In this document: one piece after another, positions 44,811 to 52,415 of the stretch
Layout: every line of letters begins with the position of its first letter
Numbering within the stretch: position 1 is the stretch's first letter
Assembly: GCA_963664595.2 (NCBI GenBank)
Contig: CAXXOK010000004.1
Location: 62,001 to 126,000 of the forward strand
DNA length: 64,000 bases
Direction: 5' to 3'
Source: CAXXOK01 sp963664595
GTDB taxonomy: Bacteria > Bacillota > Clostridia > Christensenellales > Aristaeellaceae
The notes under the pieces: generated by a model
The model's database searches: none
What the model was told of the DNA's origin: nothing
What the model saw: only the letters and a program-made list of their open reading frames with translations
Translations under genes and position numbers: made by a program

Positions 44811-47800
44811 AGAAAAACAGGTTGCGGATGTCCTCCTCCGTCAGGCTGGACAACGCGGTTTCCCCTGCCAGCACCACACGGTCGAACACGGCGCGCTTTC
44901 GTTTGGAAAGATCGGTCACTTTTTCCTCAATCGTACCCTGGGCAATCAGGCGGATCACATCCACATCGCGCGTCTGGCCGATGCGGTGGGCGCGGTCGAT
45001 CGCCTGCTCCTCCACGGCGGGGTTCCACCACGGATCGTAATGGATCACCAGGTCCGCCCCCATCAGGTTCAGGCCGGTGCCTCCGGCCTTGAGGCTGATC
45101 AAAAATACCTGGCCCTCGCCGCCGTTGAAACGGTCGCAAAGCTCCTGGCGCACCTCCGGGCGGGTAGAACCGTCCAAATAAAGTGTTTTAATGCCCTCGC
45201 GGGACAGCCGCTTGCGAATGATCTGGAGCATACCCACAAACTGCGAAAAGATCAGCATCCGCCGTTTATCCTCTATGGCCTGCTTCACGGTCTGGATCAG
45301 CAGCTCCAGCTTGCCGCTGGTGCCGTCGTAATCCGATAGAAACAGCTTGGGATGGCAGCACACCTGCCGCAGCTTTAACAGTACACTGAGCACCTGCATG
45401 CGTGCGCGCGGCAGCGAGCCGGATTCCAGCGCCTCGCCCACATGCGCCCGCAGCGTTTCCAGCAGCTGCATGTACACGCGCTCCTGCTCGGGCGTCATCG
45501 CCGCATACAGGGACTGCTCCCGCTTCTCCGGAAGATCCTTAAGCACCTCGGATTTCAGCCGCCGCATGATGAACGGTTTGATGCGCTCCTGCAATTCCTC
45601 GGCATGCTCACTGCCGCCGTAGCGCCGCAGGAAGGACGCCTGCCGGCCCAGATAACCCGGCAGCACAAAATCAAAAATGCTCCACAGCTCGCCCATATGG
45701 TTTTCCATCGGCGTTCCCGTAAGCGCGATGCGCACCTGCGCGTTGATTTCCTTCGCGGCCACCGCACCGATGGACTGCGCGTTTTTCACAAACTGGGCCT
45801 CATCCAGGATGGCAAAGCGGAAGGTCAGACCCCGGACCATCTCAATGTCGCGCCTGAGCAGCGGATAGCTGGTCAACACCACATCCACCGAGGGATCGGC
45901 GGCAATCTCCGTCAGTACGCCGTGGCGTTCCTCCCGCAGGCCGCTCACCAGACGGATGGTCAGGTTGTCGTCAAAACGCTTGAATTCCGCCAGCCAGTGA
46001 TAAATCAGCGAAGTGGGCGTTACCACAAGGCTCTTCATCGGGCCGTATTTCTTTTTGGCGGCGGAGAGCGCCGCAATTACCTGCACGGTTTTCCCAAGCC
46101 CCATCTCATCAGCCAGGATGCCGCCCATACGCCCCTCATACAATGACAATATCCATCCCGATCCGCGCTTCTGGTAGGGAGCCAGCTTGCGCCTCAGGCG
46201 CGTGGGAATATAGCTTTCGGCGGTTTCGGAATGCTCGGAAAACGCCTTGGCCGTGTTTTCCACTTCCTCGGACGTCTGCGTGCTGCCGCCCGCCATTTTG
46301 AGCATGGTCACCATATAGGCCGCGCGGTATGCGCCGAAGTTCAGCTCCCGGGCGTCCGGCTCCGCCTGCGGATCATCCAGCGCGGCGGCTTCCAGCAGTT
46401 CCTGCGCCACGGGAGCCAAGGCGGCCATATCGCGGATATCCAGAAATTCGCCTGACTTCAGGCGCACATACTGCTGCCGCGCTTCGATCGCCTTGAGCAC
46501 AGGCACCAGCTCCCGCACCGGCTCCGTACCCTCCAGCAGTGAAAACAGCAGCCGTCCGCCCTTCATGCGGAATGCGGCCGTACCGCTGAAACGGCGCGGC
46601 TTCATTTTGCGGAAAGCTTCGGAAACAAACACCTCCGCCCGTTTACCCAGCTCCGTTACCCCCTGGGTGCAAAAGGCGAGGATATCCTTGGCGCGGCGCA
46701 GCACAATGTGTCCTTCACGCACCACAAACCCCGTATCGGAAAAAAAGTCCAGAAGCTCAGTTTCGGCACGTCCGTCCCGCAGCAGCAGCTTGCCGTTTTC
46801 CAGCTTCTCCTGGGGCTTGGCATCGGTCTGGAAGAGATGGATCACCGTATCGCCGTAGTGCAGCTCCACCCTTGCCTCCACGTTGCCGCCAACCAGATCC
46901 ACATACACGCGGGGGTTCAACGGCTGGTTGATAAGGTGCTCCAGCAATTCCTGCGAGGGGCTCACCTCGCCGACGATGGACAGCGAAGGCAGCAGCACGG
47001 ACAGCGTATCCTCGGTTTCCTCCGCCGGAAAGGTAAAGGTATACCCGTATTCACTCAGCAGCCGGCACACGCGGGCCTGGGCGCTGTGCAGGCGCTTGAT
47101 CTGTCCGTCGTTGAATACATAGCGGCCGTCCGGCGTAAGGATGCGGACATCCTCCGCCCCCTGCGCCAGGACCGACAGTATGCCGCCGTCCATCGAAACA
47201 CTGAAGCACAGGGGAATCTCCACCGTGCGGATATGCGATTGCAGTCTGCGCTCGCCGTCGAGCATCAGGTAAAACACATGGCGTTCAAAAAAGCGCATCA
47301 CGCTTTGTAAAAATGCGCCGCCGAGAATCAGGAACCGGCCCTCGGTAACCGGCCGGGCAGCGGCATCCTCTCCCTCAGCTTTCGGGGGGAGATGGCTTTG
47401 CAGCAGCAGGACTACCGCCTCTTCCTCCCGGGTGAAACGCATCTGCGTGGGGCGGTACGTAAATTTTGCGGAAAGCTCCAGCGGGGTTCCCTGATGGTAG
47501 CTTTCCAAAAACTCATAAATACTTTTCACAGCGTACATGCGCTCCTGCCCCACCTGCAGGCCAAGTCCGGTGCGGCCGTCCCTGAACAGACGGAGAACCG
47601 CCATCAGACGAACGCTTTCCCCATCGGGCATGGCGCGGTTGAGCACTTGAAGCATTTCCTGCCCGAGCAGCATTTTCTGTTCCTGTTGGAGCATTCTCAA
47701 AGAACCGTCGTCGTCTGTCAGGCGTTGCGCCGCCACGATGTGCGCGCAGCCGTCGTTCCCCGTAGCCCCGCAGGTGCAGGCCGCGCCGCCGTTGGCATAT

Positions 47801-47934
47801 AACGTAACCTGCTGTTCGGGTGTCGTGCCCACCAGAAAGGTAAGAGCGTTATGGCTGCGGCTGAGTGCACGCACACTGCCGCGGTGAAAGATTATCTCTC
47901 CCTCGATGGTGTTCTGTCTGGTATGTTGTTCCAT
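44809..47934 (-). CDS. SNF2-family DNA helicase/translocase with SWIM zinc finger
   Basis: A 1041-residue protein. The N-terminus has a SWIM zinc finger (ACTCGATGNDGCAHI, about 53-67), followed by a long middle region (about 100-560) typical of bacterial SNF2 proteins. The motor follows: ILADEMGLGKTVQVIAAL (Walker A, about 610), LDEAQFVKN (DEAH-like box), LTGTPMENHMGELW, then the helicase C lobe with LLIFSQFVGML-like residues, LKAGGTGLNLMGADLVIHYD and RAHRIGQTRDV (about 1000). Such proteins translocate on DNA and remodel bound proteins; cellular role is not known. Single gene with GGAGG; not next to restriction or DISARM genes. Confidence 0.92.
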   Translation of the reverse strand: MEQHTRQNTIEGEIIFHRGSVRALSRSHNALTFLVGTTPEQQVTLYANGGAACTCGATGNDGCAHIVAAQRLTDDDGSLRMLQQEQKMLLGQEMLQVLNRAMPDGESVRLMAVLRLFRDGRTGLGLQVGQERMYAVKSIYEFLESYHQGTPLELSAKFTYRPTQMRFTREEEAVVLLLQSHLPPKAEGEDAAARPVTEGRFLILGGAFLQSVMRFFERHVFYLMLDGERRLQSHIRTVEIPLCFSVSMDGGILSVLAQGAEDVRILTPDGRYVFNDGQIKRLHSAQARVCRLLSEYGYTFTFPAEETEDTLSVLLPSLSIVGEVSPSQELLEHLINQPLNPRVYVDLVGGNVEARVELHYGDTVIHLFQTDAKPQEKLENGKLLLRDGRAETELLDFFSDTGFVVREGHIVLRRAKDILAFCTQGVTELGKRAEVFVSEAFRKMKPRRFSGTAAFRMKGGRLLFSLLEGTEPVRELVPVLKAIEARQQYVRLKSGEFLDIRDMAALAPVAQELLEAAALDDPQAEPDARELNFGAYRAAYMVTMLKMAGGSTQTSEEVENTAKAFSEHSETAESYIPTRLRRKLAPYQKRGSGWILSLYEGRMGGILADEMGLGKTVQVIAALSAAKKKYGPMKSLVVTPTSLIYHWLAEFKRFDDNLTIRLVSGLREERHGVLTEIAADPSVDVVLTSYPLLRRDIEMVRGLTFRFAILDEAQFVKNAQSIGAVAAKEINAQVRIALTGTPMENHMGELWSIFDFVLPGYLGRQASFLRRYGGSEHAEELQERIKPFIMRRLKSEVLKDLPEKREQSLYAAMTPEQERVYMQLLETLRAHVGEALESGSLPRARMQVLSVLLKLRQVCCHPKLFLSDYDGTSGKLELLIQTVKQAIEDKRRMLIFSQFVGMLQIIRKRLSREGIKTLYLDGSTRPEVRQELCDRFNGGEGQVFLISLKAGGTGLNLMGADLVIHYDPWWNPAVEEQAIDRAHRIGQTRDVDVIRLIAQGTIEEKVTDLSKRKRAVFDRVVLAGETALSSLTEEDIRNLFF

Positions 47935-48111
47935 AGTTTCCTCCTACTGCGTATCCTGTATATATTCTGCTTATCTCTTCCATATCCCTGCCTGCGCGAT
48001 GGGGTTGATATCCAAACCTATTGAAGAATTACGATACACAAACCGTATGATTGACAATCGAAGCCATGTGGTGCTATGCTCAACAAAAGCCCCCAAAGGA
48101 GCGTGAGAATT

Positions 48112-49275
48112 ATGAAAAGAATGAAACGCGATCTATCCAACCTGTTGGCTGATGCCGTTGCACAGGGCCAGACTCCCTGCGCGTCGATGCTGCTGAAGTA
48201 CGGCAATGAGGAAGAGCTGTTTCACATGAGCGGGTTTGCCAATATTGACGAAAACAAACCCATTTCCCGTGACGCTATGTATCGCCTGTATTCACTTACC
48301 AAGCCGATGACGGCCGTGGCCGCCGTTACGCTGATGGAGCGCGGCATGCTGGACCTTGTAGCGCCCGTGAGCGATTTTCTCAAAGGCTTCAAGAACCAGC
48401 AGGTGGCCGTGAGCGATACGGAGCTTGAGCCCGTCAAGCGCCCCATGCAGGTGCGCGATCTGTTCACCATGACGTCCGGCCTGCCCTATCCCGGTGAAAG
48501 CACAACGGCCGAGCGCGCCATGATGGCCCTGTACGGCCAGATGGAAAAAGAAACCCGGGAGGGCCTTCCGCTGACCACCGTGGACGCGGCCAACCGTATC
48601 GGGCAATCCCCGCTCTCGCATCATCCGGGGGAAAGGTGGATGTACGGCACATCGGCGGACGTCCTGGGTGCAGTCATTGAGATTGTCTCGGGCAAGCCGC
48701 TCAACGAATATATGCAGGAGACGATTTTTGCGCCGCTGGGGATGGAGGATACCGGTTTCTTTGTGCCTGATGAAAAGCAGGACCGCCTGGTTACCCTCTA
48801 CGAGCGCAAGGATGCTGCGCTGCTTGTGCATCCGGAGCACGAAACGCGCCACGGCGTGTTCTCCCTGCCCTGCTTTTTGGAAGGCGGCGCCGGTATTTAC
48901 TCCACCATCGACGATGTGATGAGCTTCGGGCAGATGCTTTTAAACTTCGGCAAGCTGAAAAAGGAGCGTATCCTGTCCCATAACGCGGTAGCGTGGCTTT
49001 CGGAAAACCACCTCACCCCGCAACAGCAAAGCTACCTGAACTGGGATAGTCTGCTGGGATACGGCTACGGCGGCCTGATGCGCGTATTGCTTTCCCCGGG
49101 ACAGTCGTTCTCGCTGGGCATCAAGGGCGAATATGGCTGGGACGGATGGACCGGCACTTATATGACCGTATGTCCCGCCAAAAAGCTGGTGCTGGTTGTC
49201 ATGCAGCAGCTGGCAGGCGCGGGCACCAATGCGGTGATCCGTAATATCCGCAATGTGGTATACGCCAACATTTAA
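48112..49275 (+). CDS. Serine hydrolase, class C beta-lactamase/esterase family
   Basis: A 387-residue protein of the beta-lactamase superfamily (PF00144). YRLYSLTKPMTA gives the SxxK nucleophile motif (Ser about 62), YGTSADVLGAVIE (about 183) is the second-motif Tyr region, and HEVRHGV-like residues with a late Gly/His segment complete the fold. There is no signal peptide, so it is more likely a cytoplasmic esterase or D-aminopeptidase-like enzyme than a drug-resistance enzyme. The ATG at 48112 follows AAAGGAG at a spacing of 10. It stands upstream of the serS T-box. Confidence 0.88.
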   Translation: MKRMKRDLSNLLADAVAQGQTPCASMLLKYGNEEELFHMSGFANIDENKPISRDAMYRLYSLTKPMTAVAAVTLMERGMLDLVAPVSDFLKGFKNQQVAVSDTELEPVKRPMQVRDLFTMTSGLPYPGESTTAERAMMALYGQMEKETREGLPLTTVDAANRIGQSPLSHHPGERWMYGTSADVLGAVIEIVSGKPLNEYMQETIFAPLGMEDTGFFVPDEKQDRLVTLYERKDAALLVHPEHETRHGVFSLPCFLEGGAGIYSTIDDVMSFGQMLLNFGKLKKERILSHNAVAWLSENHLTPQQQSYLNWDSLLGYGYGGLMRVLLSPGQSFSLGIKGEYGWDGWTGTYMTVCPAKKLVLVVMQQLAGAGTNAVIRNIRNVVYANI

Positions 49276-49291
49276 AACGATCGATTACCGC

Positions 49292-49320
49292 TTGCAAACC
49301 CCATACAGATTCTGTATACT
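49292..49320 (+). promoter_or_regulatory. Promoter of the serS T-box transcript
   Basis: TTGCAA (49292-49297) and TATACT (49315-49320), spacer 17 bases; start near 49327. Confidence 0.75.
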
Positions 49321-49326
49321 GTTTTT

Positions 49327-49559
49327 AGCCATGATCGCGGAAGCAGCCCGAAGGATTTTGAAGAGAGCGGACGTTTGGTGAAAGCCCGCAAACCCTTCCG
49401 GCCTTTCCACCGCGGGAGCATACCGGCGAAAGCCGGTCGGGCGCGCCCGGTACAGCGCGGCAAAGAGAAACACTCTGTGTTTAAGTCGGGTGGCACCGCG
49501 GAGCAGCACAACCCTCCGTCCCTATAACAGCGTCAGCTGTTATCAGGGGCGTTTTTTTC
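49327..49559 (+). ncRNA. T-box leader of serS (serine-specific)
   Basis: The T-box core is GGGTGGCACCGCG (49488-49500), preceded by TTTAAGTC. The terminator CGTCCCTATAACAGC / GCTGTTATCAGGGGCG ends in seven T at 49558. In Stem I, CGCGG/CCGCG and CCGAAGG/CCTTCCGG enclose a 3' loop reading CCTTTCCA, which contains TCC, a serine codon. AGAGAGCGG is the usual stem I motif. The variable base in TGGN is C, which pairs with the G discriminator of tRNA-Ser. All three specificity clues agree. Confidence 0.93.
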
Positions 49560-49822
49560 AGGAAGCAGAAGCCCGTTGCCGGACAAGAAGCGAATTTGGA
49601 ACAGCCCGGACGAGGTGATGCGCCTGCCGGTCTCCCGTGAGCCGGAGCCCGACGCCGCCCACGCGGTAGCCGTCATCCTGAAAATCGCCAGGTAATCGCT
49701 GAATCATGCGCTTGCCAAAGCACCGTACCCCTTCCCCGAGCCGCTGCGCCCCCGCATGCTTGCCGACCGTATTCAATCATTTCCGCCGATCCCCATTTTA
49801 TACCCGAAAGGTGGTATTCCCC
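49560..49822 (+). other. 263-base segment between the serS T-box and serS
   Basis: Unusually long for a T-box gene. It contains a 39-codon frame starting TTG (49576) and ending TAA (49693-49695), protein-like in composition (KKRIWNSPDEVMRLP ... AVAVILKIAR), with AGGAAG upstream. It could be a small gene, a leader peptide or a decayed gene piece; no family recognised. Confidence 0.35.
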
Positions 49823-51109
49823 TTGCTGGATATCCGTTTTGTCCGTGAAAACCCCGAAGCCGTCAAAGAAAACATCCGGAAAAAGTTTCAGGATTCCAAG
49901 CTCCCCATGGTGGATGAGGCCATTGCTCTGGACCAGACCATCCGCGACCTGAAGGGCAGCATCGACACCCTGCGTGCCACACGCAACAAGCTGTCCAAGG
50001 AAATCGGCAAGCTGATGGGCCAGCGGAAGCTGGAAGAAGCCGAGGCCGCCAAGCAAACCGTGTCCGATCAGGCCGTGCAGCTGGCACAGGAAGAGCAGCA
50101 GCTGGCGGAAGCGGAGGAAAAGCTGCTGAAAATCATGCTGGTCATCCCGCAGATAATCGCGCCTACCGTGCCCATCGGCAAGGACGACGCCGAAAACGTG
50201 GAGCGGGAGGTGTTTGGCGAGCCCGCTGTGCCGGACTTCGAAATCCCCTATCACACCGACCTGATGGAGCGCTTTCAGGGTATCGATCTGGATGCCGCGC
50301 GCCGCGTGGCGGGCAACGGGTTTTATTATCTGATGGGCGATATCGCGCGGGTGCAGTCCGCCGTGCTCTCCTACGCGCGTGATTTTATGATCGACAAGGG
50401 GTTCACCTACTGCATTCCCCCGTTCATGATCCGTTCCTCCGTGGTGGACGGCGTGATGAGCTTTGCGGAAATGAACGCCATGATGTACAAGATTGAGGAT
50501 GAGGATCTGTATCTCATCGGCACCTCGGAGCATTCCATGATCGGCAAGTTTGCCGATACCATTCTCAAGGAAGAGGAGCTTCCCTGCGCCATGACCTCCT
50601 ATTCCCCGTGTTTCCGCAAGGAAAAGGGCGCACACGGCCTGGAGGAGCGCGGCGTATACCGCATCCACCAGTTTGAAAAGCAGGAAATGATCGTGGTCTG
50701 TAAGCCGGAGGACAGTGAAGCTTGGTTTGAAAAGCTCTGGAACTACACCGTGGCCTTCTTCCGCACGCTGGATATCCCCGTGCGTACGCTGGAATGCTGC
50801 TCCGGCGATCTGGCGGATTTAAAGGTAAAATCGCTGGATGTGGAGGCGTGGTCGCCGCGCCAGCAAAAATACTTTGAGGTCGGCTCCTGCTCCAACCTGG
50901 GCGACGCGCAGGCGCGCCGCCTGAAGATCCGTATCAAGGGCGAAAACGGCAACACGCTGGCCCATACGCTCAACAATACCGTGGTTGCGCCCCCGCGCAT
51001 GCTGATCGCGTTTTTGGAAAACAACCTCCAAAAGGACGGCAGTGTGCTGATCCCCGCCGCTTTGCGGCCCTATATGGGTGGGAAAGCGGTGATCGTGCCC
51101 AAGGCATAA
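49823..51109 (+). CDS. serS: Seryl-tRNA synthetase
   Basis: Charges tRNA-Ser and tRNA-Sec. 428 residues. The N-terminal coiled-coil arm (about 25-105), which grips the long variable arm, is followed by the class II core: motif 2 with FRKEKGAHGLEERGVYRIHQFEKQEM (here broken as FRKEKGAHGLEERG and VYRIHQFEKQEM) and motif 3 GNTLAHTLNNTVVAPPRMLIA-type residues near the end. The start is TTG at 49823 (LDIRFVRENPEAVKENI follows) behind GAAAGGTGG; no suitable ATG exists. Controlled by the T-box at 49327-49559. Confidence 0.96.
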   Translation: MLDIRFVRENPEAVKENIRKKFQDSKLPMVDEAIALDQTIRDLKGSIDTLRATRNKLSKEIGKLMGQRKLEEAEAAKQTVSDQAVQLAQEEQQLAEAEEKLLKIMLVIPQIIAPTVPIGKDDAENVEREVFGEPAVPDFEIPYHTDLMERFQGIDLDAARRVAGNGFYYLMGDIARVQSAVLSYARDFMIDKGFTYCIPPFMIRSSVVDGVMSFAEMNAMMYKIEDEDLYLIGTSEHSMIGKFADTILKEEELPCAMTSYSPCFRKEKGAHGLEERGVYRIHQFEKQEMIVVCKPEDSEAWFEKLWNYTVAFFRTLDIPVRTLECCSGDLADLKVKSLDVEAWSPRQQKYFEVGSCSNLGDAQARRLKIRIKGENGNTLAHTLNNTVVAPPRMLIAFLENNLQKDGSVLIPAALRPYMGGKAVIVPKA

Positions 51110-51155
51110 CACAGGAGTTTTCCACGTAACCCGTATAAGAACCGAATCACAAATA

Positions 51156-51318
51156 CCAGGCAAACGATGAAAAAGTGCTTGTACGATGGTGACTTAGCTT
51201 TATGTCAGGTTGGGGCTGCGGAGCCCGAAGCAACAGCGCTTCACCGAAGGTTTTGCAGGCCCGGGCCGAAAGAAAGACAATGCGGCAGCGCACAGGTGAT
51301 TTTATTCAACCTTTACCA
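51156..51318 (+). repeat. Dispersed hairpin repeat, copy E
   Basis: Left CCAGGCAAACGATGAAAAA, right TTTTATTCAACCTTTACC; core GTGCTTGTACGATGGTGACTTAG, GAAGCAACAGCGCTTC and AATGCGGCAGCGCACAGG. It lies 46 bases after serS and 10 bases before a terminator, same orientation as the other copies. Confidence 0.82.
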
Positions 51319-51328
51319 AGACAGCATA

Positions 51329-51355
51329 AAAGAAGTGGCCGCGCCACTTCTTTTT
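51329..51355 (+). terminator. Terminator between serS and the araC-type gene
   Basis: AAAGAAGTGGC / GCCACTTCTTT is a perfect 11-bp stem with loop CGC and five T residues; A residues precede it, so it could act on both strands. The 180 bases from here to the AraC stop show no recognised feature. Confidence 0.85.
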
Positions 51356-51537
51356 GTTTACCCTGCCCGGCGTATGCTGCGCATGGTATTCATGCGCAAG
51401 GAACTTGAATCCCCTCTATGCCGGCTGGCGGAACGCATTGTCCGGCGCAGTCCTTACCCCGTCGGAAAAGCGAACCCCGGCCACGGAGCAGATTTACAGG
51501 CAGGTCATTGCGCGGCACCGGTTCTATGGTTTTGTTA

Positions 51538-52272
51538 CTAAGCAGACCGGAATTGGTCGCGGTATTCGCTGGGTGAATTGCCATGCGCCTTTTTGAATGC
51601 CTTGTAAAACGCGTTGGGCGTGTTGTAACCGCATTCCTTGAGAACCTCCAATACCTTGATATCCGTATTGCGCAGCATGGACGATGCCTTATCCAGCCTC
51701 AGCTGTTGAATATAGGCCGAGATATTCATTCCTGTAGAAACACGGCACTCAATGTTGAGTGTTTTTTCGTGAACACCGCAGGCTTCGCTGATGGTTTTTA
51801 CGGATAAGCTGTCCTCGCAAAAATGTTCATGGATGTAGACAAGAAAATCCTTATCCTGCTTTTCAGCCGAACTGCTGTATTTGCATTTCCGAATCACGCA
51901 ATTGCATAGCGCGCCGGCGAATTCGCAAAGCTTTCCGCACAGCCAATCCGGGAGGCATGCGGATGAATAGTCCGGAGGCGATGGCACCGCTTGCGCGCCC
52001 AATGCGTTTTGTGCCAGCAGCAAAGGCATTCTCGCATAGTAATACCGCTGTTCAAGCCCCGCTATCCCATATTGATCGGACATGAGCTGATTCACAAGCG
52101 AAAGAGAGGCTTCCGTGTTCCCTGTTACTACCGCGTTGTACAGCTGCGAATCTTTACAGGTAACGTCCAATGCCGTTTCGCATACGTCGCCGCTGTGCCT
52201 TGCATAATGGAGCCCCGGCGACCCTTTGAAAAGCGGCATGGCCGACTGAACCTGTAAGATAAAAGTAGACAT
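51538..52272 (-). CDS. AraC-family transcription regulator (short N-terminal domain)
   Basis: A 244-residue regulator. The C-terminal 100 residues have the two AraC helix-turn-helix motifs: LSVKTISEACGVHEKTLN and the conserved end NAFYKAFKKAHGNSPSEYRDQF. The N-terminal domain (about 1-130) is cysteine-containing and not recognised; AraC sugar regulators usually have a larger cupin there, so the front may be truncated. The start has no clear ribosome binding site and lies inside an inverted repeat (52248-52310). It follows the GH1-GH13-GH36 operon on the same strand and is the obvious candidate regulator of it. Confidence 0.82.
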   Translation of the reverse strand: MSTFILQVQSAMPLFKGSPGLHYARHSGDVCETALDVTCKDSQLYNAVVTGNTEASLSLVNQLMSDQYGIAGLEQRYYYARMPLLLAQNALGAQAVPSPPDYSSACLPDWLCGKLCEFAGALCNCVIRKCKYSSSAEKQDKDFLVYIHEHFCEDSLSVKTISEACGVHEKTLNIECRVSTGMNISAYIQQLRLDKASSMLRNTDIKVLEVLKECGYNTPNAFYKAFKKAHGNSPSEYRDQFRSA

Positions 52273-52310
52273 TATTAAAAAGATAGTGTCTACTTTTATC
52301 TTTCAGGTTC
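52248..52310. repeat. Inverted repeat at the start of the AraC-type gene
   Basis: GAACCTGTAAGATAAAAGTAGACA (as two pieces: GAACCTGTAAGA, TAAAAGTAGACA; 52248-52271) and its inverse complement at 52287-52310 with one mismatch in 24 bases, 15-base loop. As a result both arms encode MSTFI, divergently. It also could form a hairpin between the GH36 stop and the AraC start. Confidence 0.75.
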
Positions 52311-52415
52311 ACCAGACGGAGCCGCTTTTGGGGCCGGATACTTTTGCCGTATTAAGCGTTGAACCCAATAACACAAGGGGAATGAACCGTATCCCCGTTG
52401 CCTCTCCCCGCCGGA

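Noticed and set aside
44809..47934. Anti-phage defence island centred on the SNF2 helicase and SRAP protein
   Set aside because: No methylase, nuclease, phospholipase or other defence component is adjacent; both are common as single housekeeping genes.
48112..49275. Beta-lactam resistance gene
   Set aside because: Although in the beta-lactamase superfamily it lacks a signal peptide and resembles class C-like esterases; resistance cannot be claimed.
13018..51318. CRISPR array
   Set aside because: The repeats are about 165 bases, widely separated and hairpin-shaped, without regular spacers or cas genes.
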